A DNA stretch of 64,000 bases from Bosea sp. AS-1 (GTDB lineage: Bacteria > Pseudomonadota > Alphaproteobacteria > Rhizobiales > Beijerinckiaceae). Shown in pieces: positions 35,869 to 43,890 of this stretch. Each line of letters opens with the position of its first letter. The first letter of the stretch is position 1. The translations under genes and the position numbers were made by a program. The DNA lies in assembly GCF_002220095.1 (NCBI RefSeq), contig NZ_CP022372.1, positions 3,878,501 through 3,942,500 of the forward strand. Reading direction: 5' to 3'. Below the pieces are notes generated by a model. That model searched no databases. It worked only from the letters and a program-made list of their open reading frames with translations, and was not told the DNA's origin.

Positions 35869-36303
35869 TCAGGCGAAATAGGCCTCGAGCTTCTCCATGG
35901 TGCCGGTCCAGCCATGGGTGTGGCCGCGGACGGCGGCATCGTCGAACAGCTTCTCGTGCAGCAGGGTCAGGATCGTACCGTCACCATCCGGCTTCAGGGT
36001 CACCGTCACCCGAGAAACCCGCTCGGGCGTCGTCACCCAGGACCAGCTGAAGACGAGCCGCTCGTTCTCCACCACTTCGAGATAACGCCCGGACACCTCA
36101 TGGCGCTCGCCATTGTCCTCCAGCATCACGACGCGATAGGCGCCGTCGACACGGGGATCGAGCTCGGCTTCCTGTGCCACCACATTTTCCGGCCCGAACC
36201 AGCGGACCAGCAATTCGGGATCGGTCCAGGCCTGATAGACCTCGGCCGGGCTGGCGTTCAGCCGGCGCTTCATCGTCAGGCTCGGCGTCACCGGCTGATG
36301 CAT
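35869..36303 (-). CDS. SRPBCC/AHSA1 domain protein
   Basis: 144 aa. ATG 36303 (MHQPVTPSLTMKRRLNASPAEVYQAWTDPELLVRWFG, cited in part) gives the standard START-like fold opening. The end motif HEKLFDDAAVRGHTHGWTGTMEKLEAYF is typical of AHSA1. The gene starts 25 nt after the ArsR stop; ArsR-SRPBCC pairs are a well-known conserved neighbourhood, and both probably belong to the same operon. Ligand unknown. Confidence 0.9.
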   Translation of the reverse strand: MHQPVTPSLTMKRRLNASPAEVYQAWTDPELLVRWFGPENVVAQEAELDPRVDGAYRVVMLEDNGERHEVSGRYLEVVENERLVFSWSWVTTPERVSRVTVTLKPDGDGTILTLLHEKLFDDAAVRGHTHGWTGTMEKLEAYFA

Positions 36304-36328
36304 CGTCGCGTCCCTCCCCCGCCTCTCG

Positions 36329-36673
36329 TCACTCGCGGCCCTGGCGACGCGCATCGAGCAGCGCCGCAAGCGCATCGAGCCGCTGTGTCCAGAAGCGCTG
36401 ATAGCGTGCGAGCCAACCCATCGCTTCCTCCATCGGCCCGGCATTGAGGTGGCAGGACACGGTGCGTCCTGCCTTCGTTCGTGTCAGCAGCCCGGCCTCC
36501 GCGAGGACGTCGAGGTGCTTCATCACCGCCGGCAGCGAGACCGGAAAAGGCTTCGCCAGCTCGCTGACGGAAAGCCCGTCCTCCTGCTCCAGCCGCGCCA
36601 GCAGGGCCCGGCGTGTCGGGTCCGCCAGAGCGGAGAAGGTGCGGTCGAGCTGCGCATCCTGAAACTTAACCAT
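36329..36673 (-). CDS. ArsR/SmtB family transcriptional repressor
   Basis: 114 aa winged-helix repressor from ATG 36673 (MVKFQDAQLDRTFSALADPTRRALLARL, cited in part); a GTG at 36691 is the alternative. The recognition helix appears as SVSELAKPFPVSLPAVMKHLDVL. No metal-binding ELCV box is seen, so it is the non-metal SdpR-like type usually paired with SRPBCC genes. The chosen start codon lies inside a perfect inverted repeat, suggesting a leaderless or near-leaderless autoregulated gene. Confidence 0.9.
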   Translation of the reverse strand: MVKFQDAQLDRTFSALADPTRRALLARLEQEDGLSVSELAKPFPVSLPAVMKHLDVLAEAGLLTRTKAGRTVSCHLNAGPMEEAMGWLARYQRFWTQRLDALAALLDARRQGRE

Positions 36674-36685
36674 TGAGTTAAGTTT
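36662..36685. promoter_or_regulatory. Inverted-repeat operator over the ArsR start
   Basis: AAACTTAAC (36662-36670) and GTTAAGTTT (36677-36685) are perfect 9-nt arms around CATTGA. The repeat overlaps the ArsR ATG. Self-binding by the repressor is inferred from position and symmetry. Confidence 0.65.
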
Positions 36686-36906
36686 AGACACGCAATGAAG
36701 CAGCCGTCAAGAGGCGTGCAGCCTGCCGGGTGTCAGTGTGGGGAAAGCCGAAGTTTGCCGAAGTTTATGAAAGCGACCGTGTGCGATACGCCAAGTTTGT
36801 CGACTGGAGCAGGTAGTTTGTCGGCAATTGCAACCATGGTTTATCGGCGCCGACCTTTCACGGGCCGCAACCGTCTATCAGCTTGAACCAACCTGCCTCG
36901 GCTTAG

Positions 36907-37224
36907 CCGCGTGATATCGACCCAATCGTCTTGGGTCAGCAAGCGCACATCAAGCTGCACGCTTTCAACCAACGTTCGACACCAGAGCTAAACGGGACGG
37001 TCAGCCGAATTTCAGCGGATACGGCGCGAGATCAGCAAACCGGTTCCACATACTATACGATCCGTGTCACTGTGGCTTCCAACGAATTCGGACGCTTGGC
37101 ACTTCACCGCGTCACGGCTGGAATGCTTGCTGATGTTTTTGTTCAAACTGCAGATCGCACGCCATTCCAATATCTTATAAAGCCATTGACAGACCAGATT
37201 GGCAAAACATTCAGGGAACGGTGA
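36907..37224 (+). pseudogene. HlyD-type secretion adaptor, C-terminal remnant
   Basis: Only the last 100 or so residues of a type I secretion membrane-fusion protein remain: DIDPIVLGQQAHIKLHAFNQ, TPELNGTVSRISADTARDQQTG, YLIKPLTDQIGKTFRER followed by a natural-looking stop. The N-terminal hairpin and membrane segment are absent and a TAG stop lies 5' in frame (36904). Lower GC than the flanks. Start of the decayed island; the 210 nt between it and the ArsR gene hold nothing recognisable. Confidence 0.75.
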
Positions 37225-37243
37225 CAGGCATTCGAATACGGCG

Positions 37244-38022
37244 TCGGTTTTCTGGGGCGACCTGACGGCTGAGGAACTTCGATCAAAGGCCGAGGCTGAT
37301 GCCGTCGTGATCTTGCCCGTGACCTCGATCGAACAACATGGCCCCATCTGCCCGTCAGTGTCGACACGCTTCTTTGCGAGCGAATTTGCCGGGCAGCTAC
37401 AGAGCGGGTGATAGGAAACCAGGTTGTTGTAGCACCCACCGTATGGTGCGGCATGGCCGAGCATCATATGGACTTTGGCGGCACTTTTACCTTCGACGTG
37501 CCAATCTATCGCGCGCTCCTGCTATGTCTGCTCAAGAGTTTGGAGCGTAACGGCTTTCGTCGCGTCGTCATTGTCAATGGACATGGCGGCAATCGCCCTG
37601 CCTTGCAGGCCTTACTTCCGGACTTCGCCCGAGAAACGAAACTTCGAATCCGGGTCGCCATGTATTACGCCGCGACCGGCAAATCGGTGATCTCGATGCT
37701 CGATCGAGCTGCGGGAAAGCATGCAATCGAATTCGAGACATCAATGATGCTGGCACTTACCCCCGAGCTCGTTAAGAACTCGCGATTGCAGGAAGCTTAC
37801 GGCGGACAAGAACCCGAGCGTGAATACGCACCGATCCTCAGAAGGACAACGCGCCATCGCTCCTATAAGCGTCTCGCTTCAACAGGTGTATATGGGGACG
37901 CCCGTCGCGCGAGTGCCGAGAAGGGCATGGCACCCATCAAGGAATGCGCACAGTCTCTAGCGGAGATGCTCAACCACAAGAATATATGGTTGAATTCAGC
38001 CGAACTTCGTTCTCATAAATAG
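37244..38022 (+). pseudogene. Creatininase family amidohydrolase, frameshifted
   Basis: Homology starts at SVFWGDLTAEELRSKAEADAV and runs through LPVTSIEQHGP, then one base is missing near 37345. Adding one C there restores HLPVSVDTLLCERICR and joins the frame that continues IGNQVVVAPTVWCGMAEHHM, VVIVNGHGGNRPALQ, and EFETSMMLALTPELV to the stop at 38022. The metal-ligand motifs are otherwise intact, so the inactivation looks recent (or is a sequencing error). Family enzymes hydrolyse creatinine or formamides. It has no obvious own start. Confidence 0.8.
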
Positions 38023-38031
38023 AGCAAAATG

Positions 38032-38047
38032 ATCATAAGCTTATGAT
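38032..38047. repeat. 16-nt perfect palindrome after creatininase remnant
   Basis: ATCATAAGCTTATGAT followed by AATTTT, just after the stop. It may be a weak terminator or a regulator site. Confidence 0.5.
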
Positions 38048-38284
38048 AATTTTAAATACTTATGAGAGGCAAATAACGATGTATTCCTTCGGCGACTGAT
38101 CACCCAACATGGGCGAGAGCAGGGACCCTAAGCCGAGCCGCAGCTTTCTTTGTAGATTACATCATCGTGATATTGTTGATCCAGGCTGCGGCAACTCTTC
38201 TCCTTGCGCCAACTAGCGGCTTTTTTGCAGGACAGCAGCGCCTTTGCCAAGCGATGCAATCCGGCGACGGAGCGCCCAACTGGG

Positions 38285-38388
38285 CGCTCTCTTCCTCACT
38301 CTGGCTCTCACCATTGCCTGGCTGGTGCGCCGTCTCGAGGTCCGCATGCAGCGTCTCTACGAGCGCTGATCGGGCCTTGCTCTCTCAC
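38285..38388 (+). pseudogene. Possible amino-acid ABC permease C-terminal tail
   Basis: One frame reads FLTLALTIAWLVRRLEVRM then QRLYER and stops at 38369, like the last helix and basic tail of His/opine/ectoine-type permeases. It lies immediately upstream of the DoeB-like stub, agreeing with a former transporter-catabolic operon. Short and weak evidence. The remaining DNA from 38048 to 38284 has no recognised gene. Confidence 0.3.
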
Positions 38389-38401
38389 TCAAGGAAGCAA
38401 C

Positions 38402-38539
38402 ATGAAAAGCCGAGTTTCGAGCGCGATCGACTTCAACGCGCCAGGCGTGCAAAGCGATTACGCCCGGGTTCCATATTCATCTGATGTATCGGGCTATGGT
38501 TGGATTCCGGTTCCGATGGTCTGTTTCAACGGCGGTTAA
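38402..38539 (+). pseudogene. DoeB/succinylglutamate desuccinylase-like N-terminal stub
   Basis: 45 codons from ATG 38402, preceded by AAGGAAG. MKSRVSSAIDFNAPGVQSDY and SGYGWIPVPMVCFNGG match the start of the aspartoacylase-like deacylases (DoeB type), where the GGNHGDE metal motif should follow; here a TAA ends the frame. The site of truncation and the AT-rich DNA after it suggest deletion or insertion. A translated 45-aa peptide is possible. Confidence 0.6.
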
Positions 38540-38889
38540 CGAACCAACAAGCACGGCCTCAGCCCACCGAAAGCAGCCAGATGCTCGCCCAGAAATCAGG
38601 GCCCTTCGAACTGTCCACCTTGAGGTGCCTCCCATAAGGTCCAGCGAGGGATCTCGGGAAGGCATTCCAGGACGCACGCTGCGTGGTGCTATGATTGAGT
38701 CTCACCCGAGCCAGCAGGTGACCAAAGGCACATCGCGACATGACCAAATCATCCAGGATTTGATCCAGTTCAGATAGGCGATACAAAATAAAATGAGAAA
38801 TTTTTCACTTTTCAGTTTTACAAATAAAAGATATAATCCGGCGCAATCGATCATCAATACTATAAATAGAATATTAAGCTGGAGGACAC
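38540..38889. other. AT-rich intergenic region before acyltransferase
   Basis: 350 nt. No supported gene. The 3' third is strongly AT-rich and carries a sigma-70-like promoter for the acyltransferase gene. Composition differs sharply from the chromosome. Confidence 0.55.
38809..38837 (+). promoter_or_regulatory. Candidate sigma-70 promoter of acyltransferase gene
   Basis: TTTTCA (38809-38814), 17-nt spacer, TATAAT (38832-38837), 52 nt before the GTG start. Unusually consensus-like for this genome, in line with foreign DNA. Confidence 0.5.
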
Positions 38890-39975
38890 GTGCCCCCAAA
38901 AGCAACTGAAGCAATTGAGCGCCGAAATTTCACCGTCGTTCAAGCCCTACGGGGCTTCGCTGCGATGTGGGTTGTGCTCTTTCACGCAAGGGAAGGCGGC
39001 CATCTACCGACCCTTTATGCTTCGCTGCCTTCTTGGTTCAAAATCACGGTTTTCGATCAAGGCCATAACGGGGTTTCCATATTTTTTGCCCTGAGCGGCT
39101 TCGTGATTGCCCATAGCGTTCGCGACTTGAGTCCATCTGTCCGAAATTTCGGACGGTTTGCATTAAAGCGCATTATGAGATTGGACCCGCCATACTGGGC
39201 CTCCATCGTTTTTGTTCTCGCCATGGGTTTGTTATCCTCCATTGTAAAGCATGAAAGAATTACCTGGCCTTCTTTTGGGGCTATTTCTTCGCACCTCTTC
39301 TATCTCCAGGCGTTTCTGAATTATCCTCAGATCAATACTGTTTACTGGACTCTAGCCTATGAAGTGCAATTTTATTTATTTTTTGTAGGCCTAATCACGG
39401 TGGCCAGTCTTCTTTGCGGAGAAAAAGCATGGGCGAAAGAGGCCGCATGGTGGATCATGTACGGCGTCGCGATTACCGCTCTTTTTGTCCCTCGTGACAG
39501 AATGATGCCAGGACTTTTTGTGAATCTTTGGCCGGCTTTTTTCATCGGCGCCCTTGCCTATCGAGCTGTGGAAGCGAAAACGCGATCGATCGCTTTGCTT
39601 ACGCTCGCCGGCCTTATGCTTGCTTTCGGCGATGAAGGTATCGAATTCTGGATTTATAGCACCATTACTGCCTTGCTTCTTTTCTTCTTTTTACATACAG
39701 GGGCAATTTATACATCCCTAAATTGGAAATGGCTACAATTCTTGGGCACGATTTCGTACAGCCTATACCTGCTTCACAATCCGATCACGGGCGCGGCGGG
39801 GTTTGTTGGCCACAAATTTTTGGGAACGGGTGTCATCGCAGATATCGGCATCCTGATAGGTATCGCCATCGCAAGCGTGGTTGGCTCAACCGGCTTCTGG
39901 TGGCTTGTTGAGAGAAAGGCACAAGCTTGGTCCAAGCACGTTCGATTGAAAACAGCGAGCAATCCATCAATCTAG
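38890..39975 (+). CDS. Acyltransferase 3 family membrane protein (OafA-like)
   Basis: 361 aa. GTG start with GGAGG 5 nt upstream. About ten membrane helices. Family motifs: FTVVQALRGFAAMWVVLFHAREGG (catalytic His in the first helix), GVSIFFALSGFVIAHS, RRIMRLDPPYW-type segment as KRIMRLDPPYWAS, VYWTLAYEVQFYLFF, and SYSLYLLHNPIT. Such proteins O-acetylate polysaccharides or lipids. It appears intact, unlike its neighbours, and has lower GC, so it may be the youngest or a selected gene of the island. It fits modification of the exopolysaccharide once made by the genes downstream (inference). Confidence 0.92.
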   Translation: MPPKATEAIERRNFTVVQALRGFAAMWVVLFHAREGGHLPTLYASLPSWFKITVFDQGHNGVSIFFALSGFVIAHSVRDLSPSVRNFGRFALKRIMRLDPPYWASIVFVLAMGLLSSIVKHERITWPSFGAISSHLFYLQAFLNYPQINTVYWTLAYEVQFYLFFVGLITVASLLCGEKAWAKEAAWWIMYGVAITALFVPRDRMMPGLFVNLWPAFFIGALAYRAVEAKTRSIALLTLAGLMLAFGDEGIEFWIYSTITALLLFFFLHTGAIYTSLNWKWLQFLGTISYSLYLLHNPITGAAGFVGHKFLGTGVIADIGILIGIAIASVVGSTGFWWLVERKAQAWSKHVRLKTASNPSI

Positions 39976-40043
39976 CGGATTGACCGAAACAGAAGAGTCA
40001 ACGCGGGGTTTCCCCGGAGCACGGGCATATGCGCCCCTGCACG

Positions 40044-40440
40044 ATGCGTACTGGGATCTTCATCACGCTCGGCGAGGCTGACCGACGGCTCGAAGCCTTG
40101 GTCGCCGACGGGAACACAGCACAGAAGCACGTCTGGCGCTGGCCGGCGCGCTTCATGGAAGAAGGCGTCGACGTTGCGGGACAAGACCAGGCCGCCCGGA
40201 AGGCTGCCCGTGGCCTAAGATAAGATCGCGACTGTCGTTACGATGACGCTGAAGCCGCCGCCCCATGAGGCGACACATCGGACGGCGCGCGCCATAGCCA
40301 AAGTCGCGGGGCTGGCAATCTCCACGATTCAGAAGATGCGGAAAGCCCACGGCCCCGCCTCGCATCGTTGGCGGCAGTTCAAGCTCTCCACCGACCCCGC
40401 TTTCGCAGAGAAGCTGCATGCCGTCGGGGGTTCTACGTCG
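40044..40440 (+). mobile_element. IS630-family transposase remnant
   Basis: The first frame reads MRTGIFITLGEADRRLEALV, NTAQKHVWRWPARFMEEGV and stops at 40223; a second frame continues PPPHEATHRTARAIAKVAGL, QFKLSTDPAFAEKLHAVGG. IS630 transposases have about 30 more residues between KHVWR and WRWQERFMEEG, so an internal deletion between short repeats has occurred besides the frameshift. The catalytic DDE domain is absent. Dead element marking island breakage. Confidence 0.75.
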
Positions 40441-40499
40441 GGACTGTCCGAGATTTTGTGTTCTGCCGCAAAACTGAAATGTGAGGGCGCAGGCCGGAG

Positions 40500-40545
40500 A
40501 TCGGCGCGTTAAAAGCGCAACTCGTTGCGCCTTTTACGCGCCGAT
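40500..40545. repeat. Long near-perfect hairpin upstream of sugar transferase
   Basis: Arms of 22 nt (40500-40521 and 40524-40545) pair almost perfectly (ATCGGCGCG outer part and GCGCAAC inner part) around a 2-nt centre. Location just after the IS630 remnant and before the polysaccharide gene. It could be a terminator, an IS end or an inverted-repeat target. Confidence 0.65.
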
Positions 40546-40658
40546 ATCGGTTCGCGCGTCGCGCATATAAGAAAAGAAACGCAACTCCTGCGAATACGCA
40601 GAACCTGCGATACCTACAGACGTTGAGCTTGTGCGGATTCCGAAACTGTCTCGAGCCA

Positions 40659-41966
40659 ATGTCAACGAATTCGATCGCATCCCGCACACGACATCTTTCG
40701 GCCGCTGCCGCAGCTCACGGATCCCAGATGTTCTGGACCGTGGCAGTGGTCTCCATCGAGATGATCACGATCGTCGCCTGCACCTATGCTGCATTCCTCG
40801 TATATTCGGCGGCCGCCTACGGCGTGGTCTTTTTTCGAAGCGATTATGTTCTGGCCTCGATCGGGGTCGGCGCGCTGTATGTCGCCCTCTGCATCGCCGA
40901 CAACCAGTACGATCTGCTCGGTCCGGAATGGAACGAGCACAGCCGCTCACGCGGCGGCGCGGCGCTCGCCCTGTCCTTCATCACGCTCCTGACGGCCGGC
41001 TACTCGACCAACAGCCTCGGCGGCTATTCGCGCGGCACGTTCCTGGCGCAGCTGCTGGCGACACTGCTCGGCCAGATCGCCGTGAGAGCCGCGCTCAGAC
41101 AGGTCGCCAACCGCGCCCGCAATCATGGCCACTGGCGTCGCGAAAACATGGCCGTACTGGTCATGCCCGGCGCCCGCGGGATCGGGCATGTGCGGGCGCG
41201 CGTGGCTGCCCGGCACGAGCACGTCCTGCGCTGGTACGACTTCCCCTCTGTTGTCAACGAAAATGCCCCCTTGGAGGTACCACTTTGTGAGATTCGACGC
41301 GAATGCCGGGCGTTGCCGATCGACGCCGTGCTCATCCTGTTCGGCTCGGACAATATGGAGGTCGTCTCCCACACAGTGGCGGCGCTGTCGGAGCTACCCG
41401 TCCGGATCCAGCTGCTGCCGATCGAGCTGGCCGAACCGATGCGGCGCAGCCGCATCGGTAGCTATGGCCATCTGCGAGTCCTCGAACTCTTCTGCGGCCC
41501 CTGCTCACTGCGCGACCGCTTCCTGAAACGCACCTTCGACATCGTCAGCTCGGCTGCGCTGCTAACCATTCTGTGGCCGCTGCCTGTCGCCGTCACCGCC
41601 CTGCTCAAGCTCGATTCACGCGGCCCGGTCCTCTTCAAGCAGATGCGGCTCGGCTTCAACAACGAGCAGATCCAGGTTCTGAAATTCCGCAGCATGATCT
41701 GCATGGAGGATGCGCGCGACGACTTTCGCCAGGCCGTGCTTAACGACCCCCGCGTGACCCGCGTCGGGCGGGTGCTCAGGCGGACCAATATCGACGAGCT
41801 GCCGCAATTGCTGAACGGGCTCAGGGGCGAGGCCGATACCTTCGAGAAGATGCAGAAGCGGGTCGCGCACGATCTCTGCTACGTGGACAACTGGTCATTC
41901 TTCTTTGACCTGAAAATCCTGGTCAGGACCGTCATCTCGAAGCAGGCGTACAGCAACGCCTATTGA
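40659..41966 (+). CDS. Undecaprenyl-phosphate sugar phosphotransferase with internal deletion
   Basis: 435 aa. ATG 40659 (MSTNSIASRTRHL) is preferred over a TTG at 40623. N-terminal membrane helices and CoA-binding-like domain are followed by the catalytic bacterial sugar-transferase domain: KRTFDIVSSAALLTILWPLPV, SRGPVLFKQMRLGFNNEQIQVLKFRSM. After TNIDELPQLLN the usual SLVGPRP block and the GITGWAQING segment (about 45-50 residues) are missing; the sequence jumps to GLRGEADTFEKMQKRVAHDL. A repeat of NxLRGE-type sequence probably mediated the loss. The frame is kept, but activity is doubtful. Would start exopolysaccharide repeat assembly. Confidence 0.85.
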   Translation: MSTNSIASRTRHLSAAAAAHGSQMFWTVAVVSIEMITIVACTYAAFLVYSAAAYGVVFFRSDYVLASIGVGALYVALCIADNQYDLLGPEWNEHSRSRGGAALALSFITLLTAGYSTNSLGGYSRGTFLAQLLATLLGQIAVRAALRQVANRARNHGHWRRENMAVLVMPGARGIGHVRARVAARHEHVLRWYDFPSVVNENAPLEVPLCEIRRECRALPIDAVLILFGSDNMEVVSHTVAALSELPVRIQLLPIELAEPMRRSRIGSYGHLRVLELFCGPCSLRDRFLKRTFDIVSSAALLTILWPLPVAVTALLKLDSRGPVLFKQMRLGFNNEQIQVLKFRSMICMEDARDDFRQAVLNDPRVTRVGRVLRRTNIDELPQLLNGLRGEADTFEKMQKRVAHDLCYVDNWSFFFDLKILVRTVISKQAYSNAY

Positions 41967-41984
41967 GCGGAAGGGAACGCTCCG

Positions 41985-42230
41985 ATGCGAGACTGTTACT
42001 TCGTGTCCGAATATCCCGCCGTCTCGCATACCTTCATCCGGCGGGAGATCACGGAGCTTGAACAAAAGGCCGCTTCTATCTTCGCCGCCCTCGCCTTCCG
42101 CCATGGCCGATGGCGCGAGCTGCCGCGCGAGGCGACCGCGCTGGTTGCACCGCGCGTGACGAACTGCATCGGCCAGGCTCGCCCCGCAGCTGCGGTCCCC
42201 GCGTCCTGGCGCTGGGAGACAGAACTTTGA
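41985..42230 (+). pseudogene. Glycosyltransferase (WcaL-like) N-terminal stub
   Basis: MRDCYFVSEYPAVSHTFIRREITELE matches the start of colanic-acid-type glycosyltransferases (cited in part). Homology fades after about 40 residues and the frame ends at 42230; the GT-B catalytic part is lost. It follows the sugar-transferase gene with its own start, as in an exopolysaccharide operon. Confidence 0.7.
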
Positions 42231-42307
42231 CTCGAACCGATCCGCGCCGCGAACAAAACGGAATGGCATCGCGCCGAGACCTGGAACGGAACCTTGGAGC
42301 AGGAGGC

Positions 42308-43786
42308 ATGAAGACGGCTCCCGACCCCTTCGCCGTCACGCCCGGCGACCAGCTTGCGCCGAAGGCGGATCGCGTCTGGCGGACCCGCTCCGTGCGGGAG
42401 GCCAATGCCGAGGCAGTCTGGCGGCTCCTACGAGGTCTCGTCTTCGCCATCCTGCTGATCCGCGCCTCGTCCGATCCGATCTTCAATCTGCTGGGAGGCG
42501 ATTCGGGCGGAGCCTCGATGGGGGTGGGGGCCCTGTTCAATGTGCTCGCGATCGCGGTCGCCGGGATCCTGCTTCTGCAGGCGCCGCTGAAGGCGCCGTT
42601 TCCCGTCATCGCGATCTGGGGGCCGTTCCTGCTGATTGCCTTCAGCTCGGCGTTCCAGGCGCCGGATTTCAACGCCGCGGTGCGGCTGGCCTCCGTCCTG
42701 CTGACCTACTGGGCCTTCTTCGCCATCCCATTCTTCATTCTGCGTTCCTCGCGCGACGTCCTCTGCTTCATCGAGGTGGTATTCGCCTCCTCGATTCCGC
42801 CTACGCTCTACGCCTTCGTGGATCTCGCGCAAGGATTGTCCGATCTGCACGATTTCCGCTTGGAATCCACCTTCACGCATCCGAACATCTATGCCTTCTA
42901 TCTCGTGCTGCTGCTCGGGCTCGCGCTCTATGTCCGGGCCTCGGGGATCGTGCGCGCATCGCCCCGCATCCGCATGCTGGTGACACTCTACATCCCGCTG
43001 CTCGTGGTCCTGCTGCTGCTGACCAAGACGCGCAGCGCCTGGGGTGCCTGCGCGCTGATGCTCCTGGTCTATGCGGTCCGGATCGACCGCCGGTTCCTCG
43101 CCGGCCTGCTGCTGCTGCCGGTGCTATTCATCGCCAATCCGAACCTGATGGACCGTCTGACGGACGTCACCGCCTCACCGGAGATCGACATCTTCTCGCA
43201 GCTGAACGCCGAAACGCCGCTGAACTCCTTTAATTGGCGGCAGGCCTTGTGGGAATCCGTGCTTCCGCATGTACTGGAGCAGCCGCTGCTGGGCCATGGT
43301 CTCGAAACGCTGAGACCCTCGGTCCCGCGCTTCTTCCCGATCGTCAGCCCGCCGGGCATCGACGGTCACAATCTCTATCTGCAGATGAGCTTCGAACTGG
43401 GTCTGCTCGGCCTGCTCGCGCTCCTCTGGCTGTTCGGCTGCGTGGCCTGGTGCCTGGCGCGAGGATGGCGACGTGATCCACCGGGCATCCTGATCATCAG
43501 CTGTCTACTGGTCGCGTATATGCTCGAATCCTATTCGGACAACATGCATTTCTACCTGGCGTTCAACTGGTACTTCTGGTTCGTCATGGGCACGCTCTGT
43601 GCGGGGATCCGCCACGATGCGCACGCGACCATCGCTCGACGATCGCCAGACGCTCGGCAAGGTCGAGCGCCGGCACCAGACCCTCAAGAACCGCATCCCG
43701 CTGGAAAACGACTATCTGCCAGGTTATCTCGAACGGCAGGTCGCAGCCTTCGTCGAGCACTATTATCACGGTCGCTATCACAATAG
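42308..43786 (+). CDS. O-antigen ligase/polymerase family protein with altered C-terminus
   Basis: 492 aa from ATG 42308 with an upstream GGAG; an in-frame ATG at 42263 is possible. About 10-12 helices. Wzy/WaaL features: TYWAFFAIPFFILRSSRD, TFTHPNIYAFYLVLLLGLA, LLTKTRSAWGACALMLL, and the loop QPLLGHGLETL with DGHNLYLQMSFELGLLGLL. After GTLCAGIRHDAH (about 43605) the reading is Arg/Pro-rich shadow of IS3 DNA, so the natural C-terminus has been replaced by insertion. Polysaccharide polymerase or ligase, possibly still folded. Confidence 0.82.
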   Translation: MKTAPDPFAVTPGDQLAPKADRVWRTRSVREANAEAVWRLLRGLVFAILLIRASSDPIFNLLGGDSGGASMGVGALFNVLAIAVAGILLLQAPLKAPFPVIAIWGPFLLIAFSSAFQAPDFNAAVRLASVLLTYWAFFAIPFFILRSSRDVLCFIEVVFASSIPPTLYAFVDLAQGLSDLHDFRLESTFTHPNIYAFYLVLLLGLALYVRASGIVRASPRIRMLVTLYIPLLVVLLLLTKTRSAWGACALMLLVYAVRIDRRFLAGLLLLPVLFIANPNLMDRLTDVTASPEIDIFSQLNAETPLNSFNWRQALWESVLPHVLEQPLLGHGLETLRPSVPRFFPIVSPPGIDGHNLYLQMSFELGLLGLLALLWLFGCVAWCLARGWRRDPPGILIISCLLVAYMLESYSDNMHFYLAFNWYFWFVMGTLCAGIRHDAHATIARRSPDARQGRAPAPDPQEPHPAGKRLSARLSRTAGRSLRRALLSRSLSQ

Positions 43787-43890
43787 CATCGATAATCTCA
43801 TTCCTGCCGATGTCTACTTCGGCCGCGGCCAGGTCATCCTCACCGAACGCGAAAAGATCAAGCACCAAACCATCCAACAAAGACGCTTGC
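43630..43890 (+). mobile_element. IS3-family transposase (OrfB) remnant
   Basis: SLDDRQTLGKVERRHQTLKN, YLERQVAAFVEHYYHGRYHN, SIDNLIPADVYFGRGQVIL and LTEREKIKHQTIQQRRLRHQ form the C-terminal part of an IS3 integrase-type transposase (the last catalytic Glu region is in the lead-in). No 5' part or terminal repeats seen. The element ends at a short microhomology with the helicase remnant. Confidence 0.8.

Noticed and set aside
38167..38484. 105-codon + strand frame
   Set aside because: Frame conflicts with the DoeB-like stub and permease-like tail; no motif or ribosome site.
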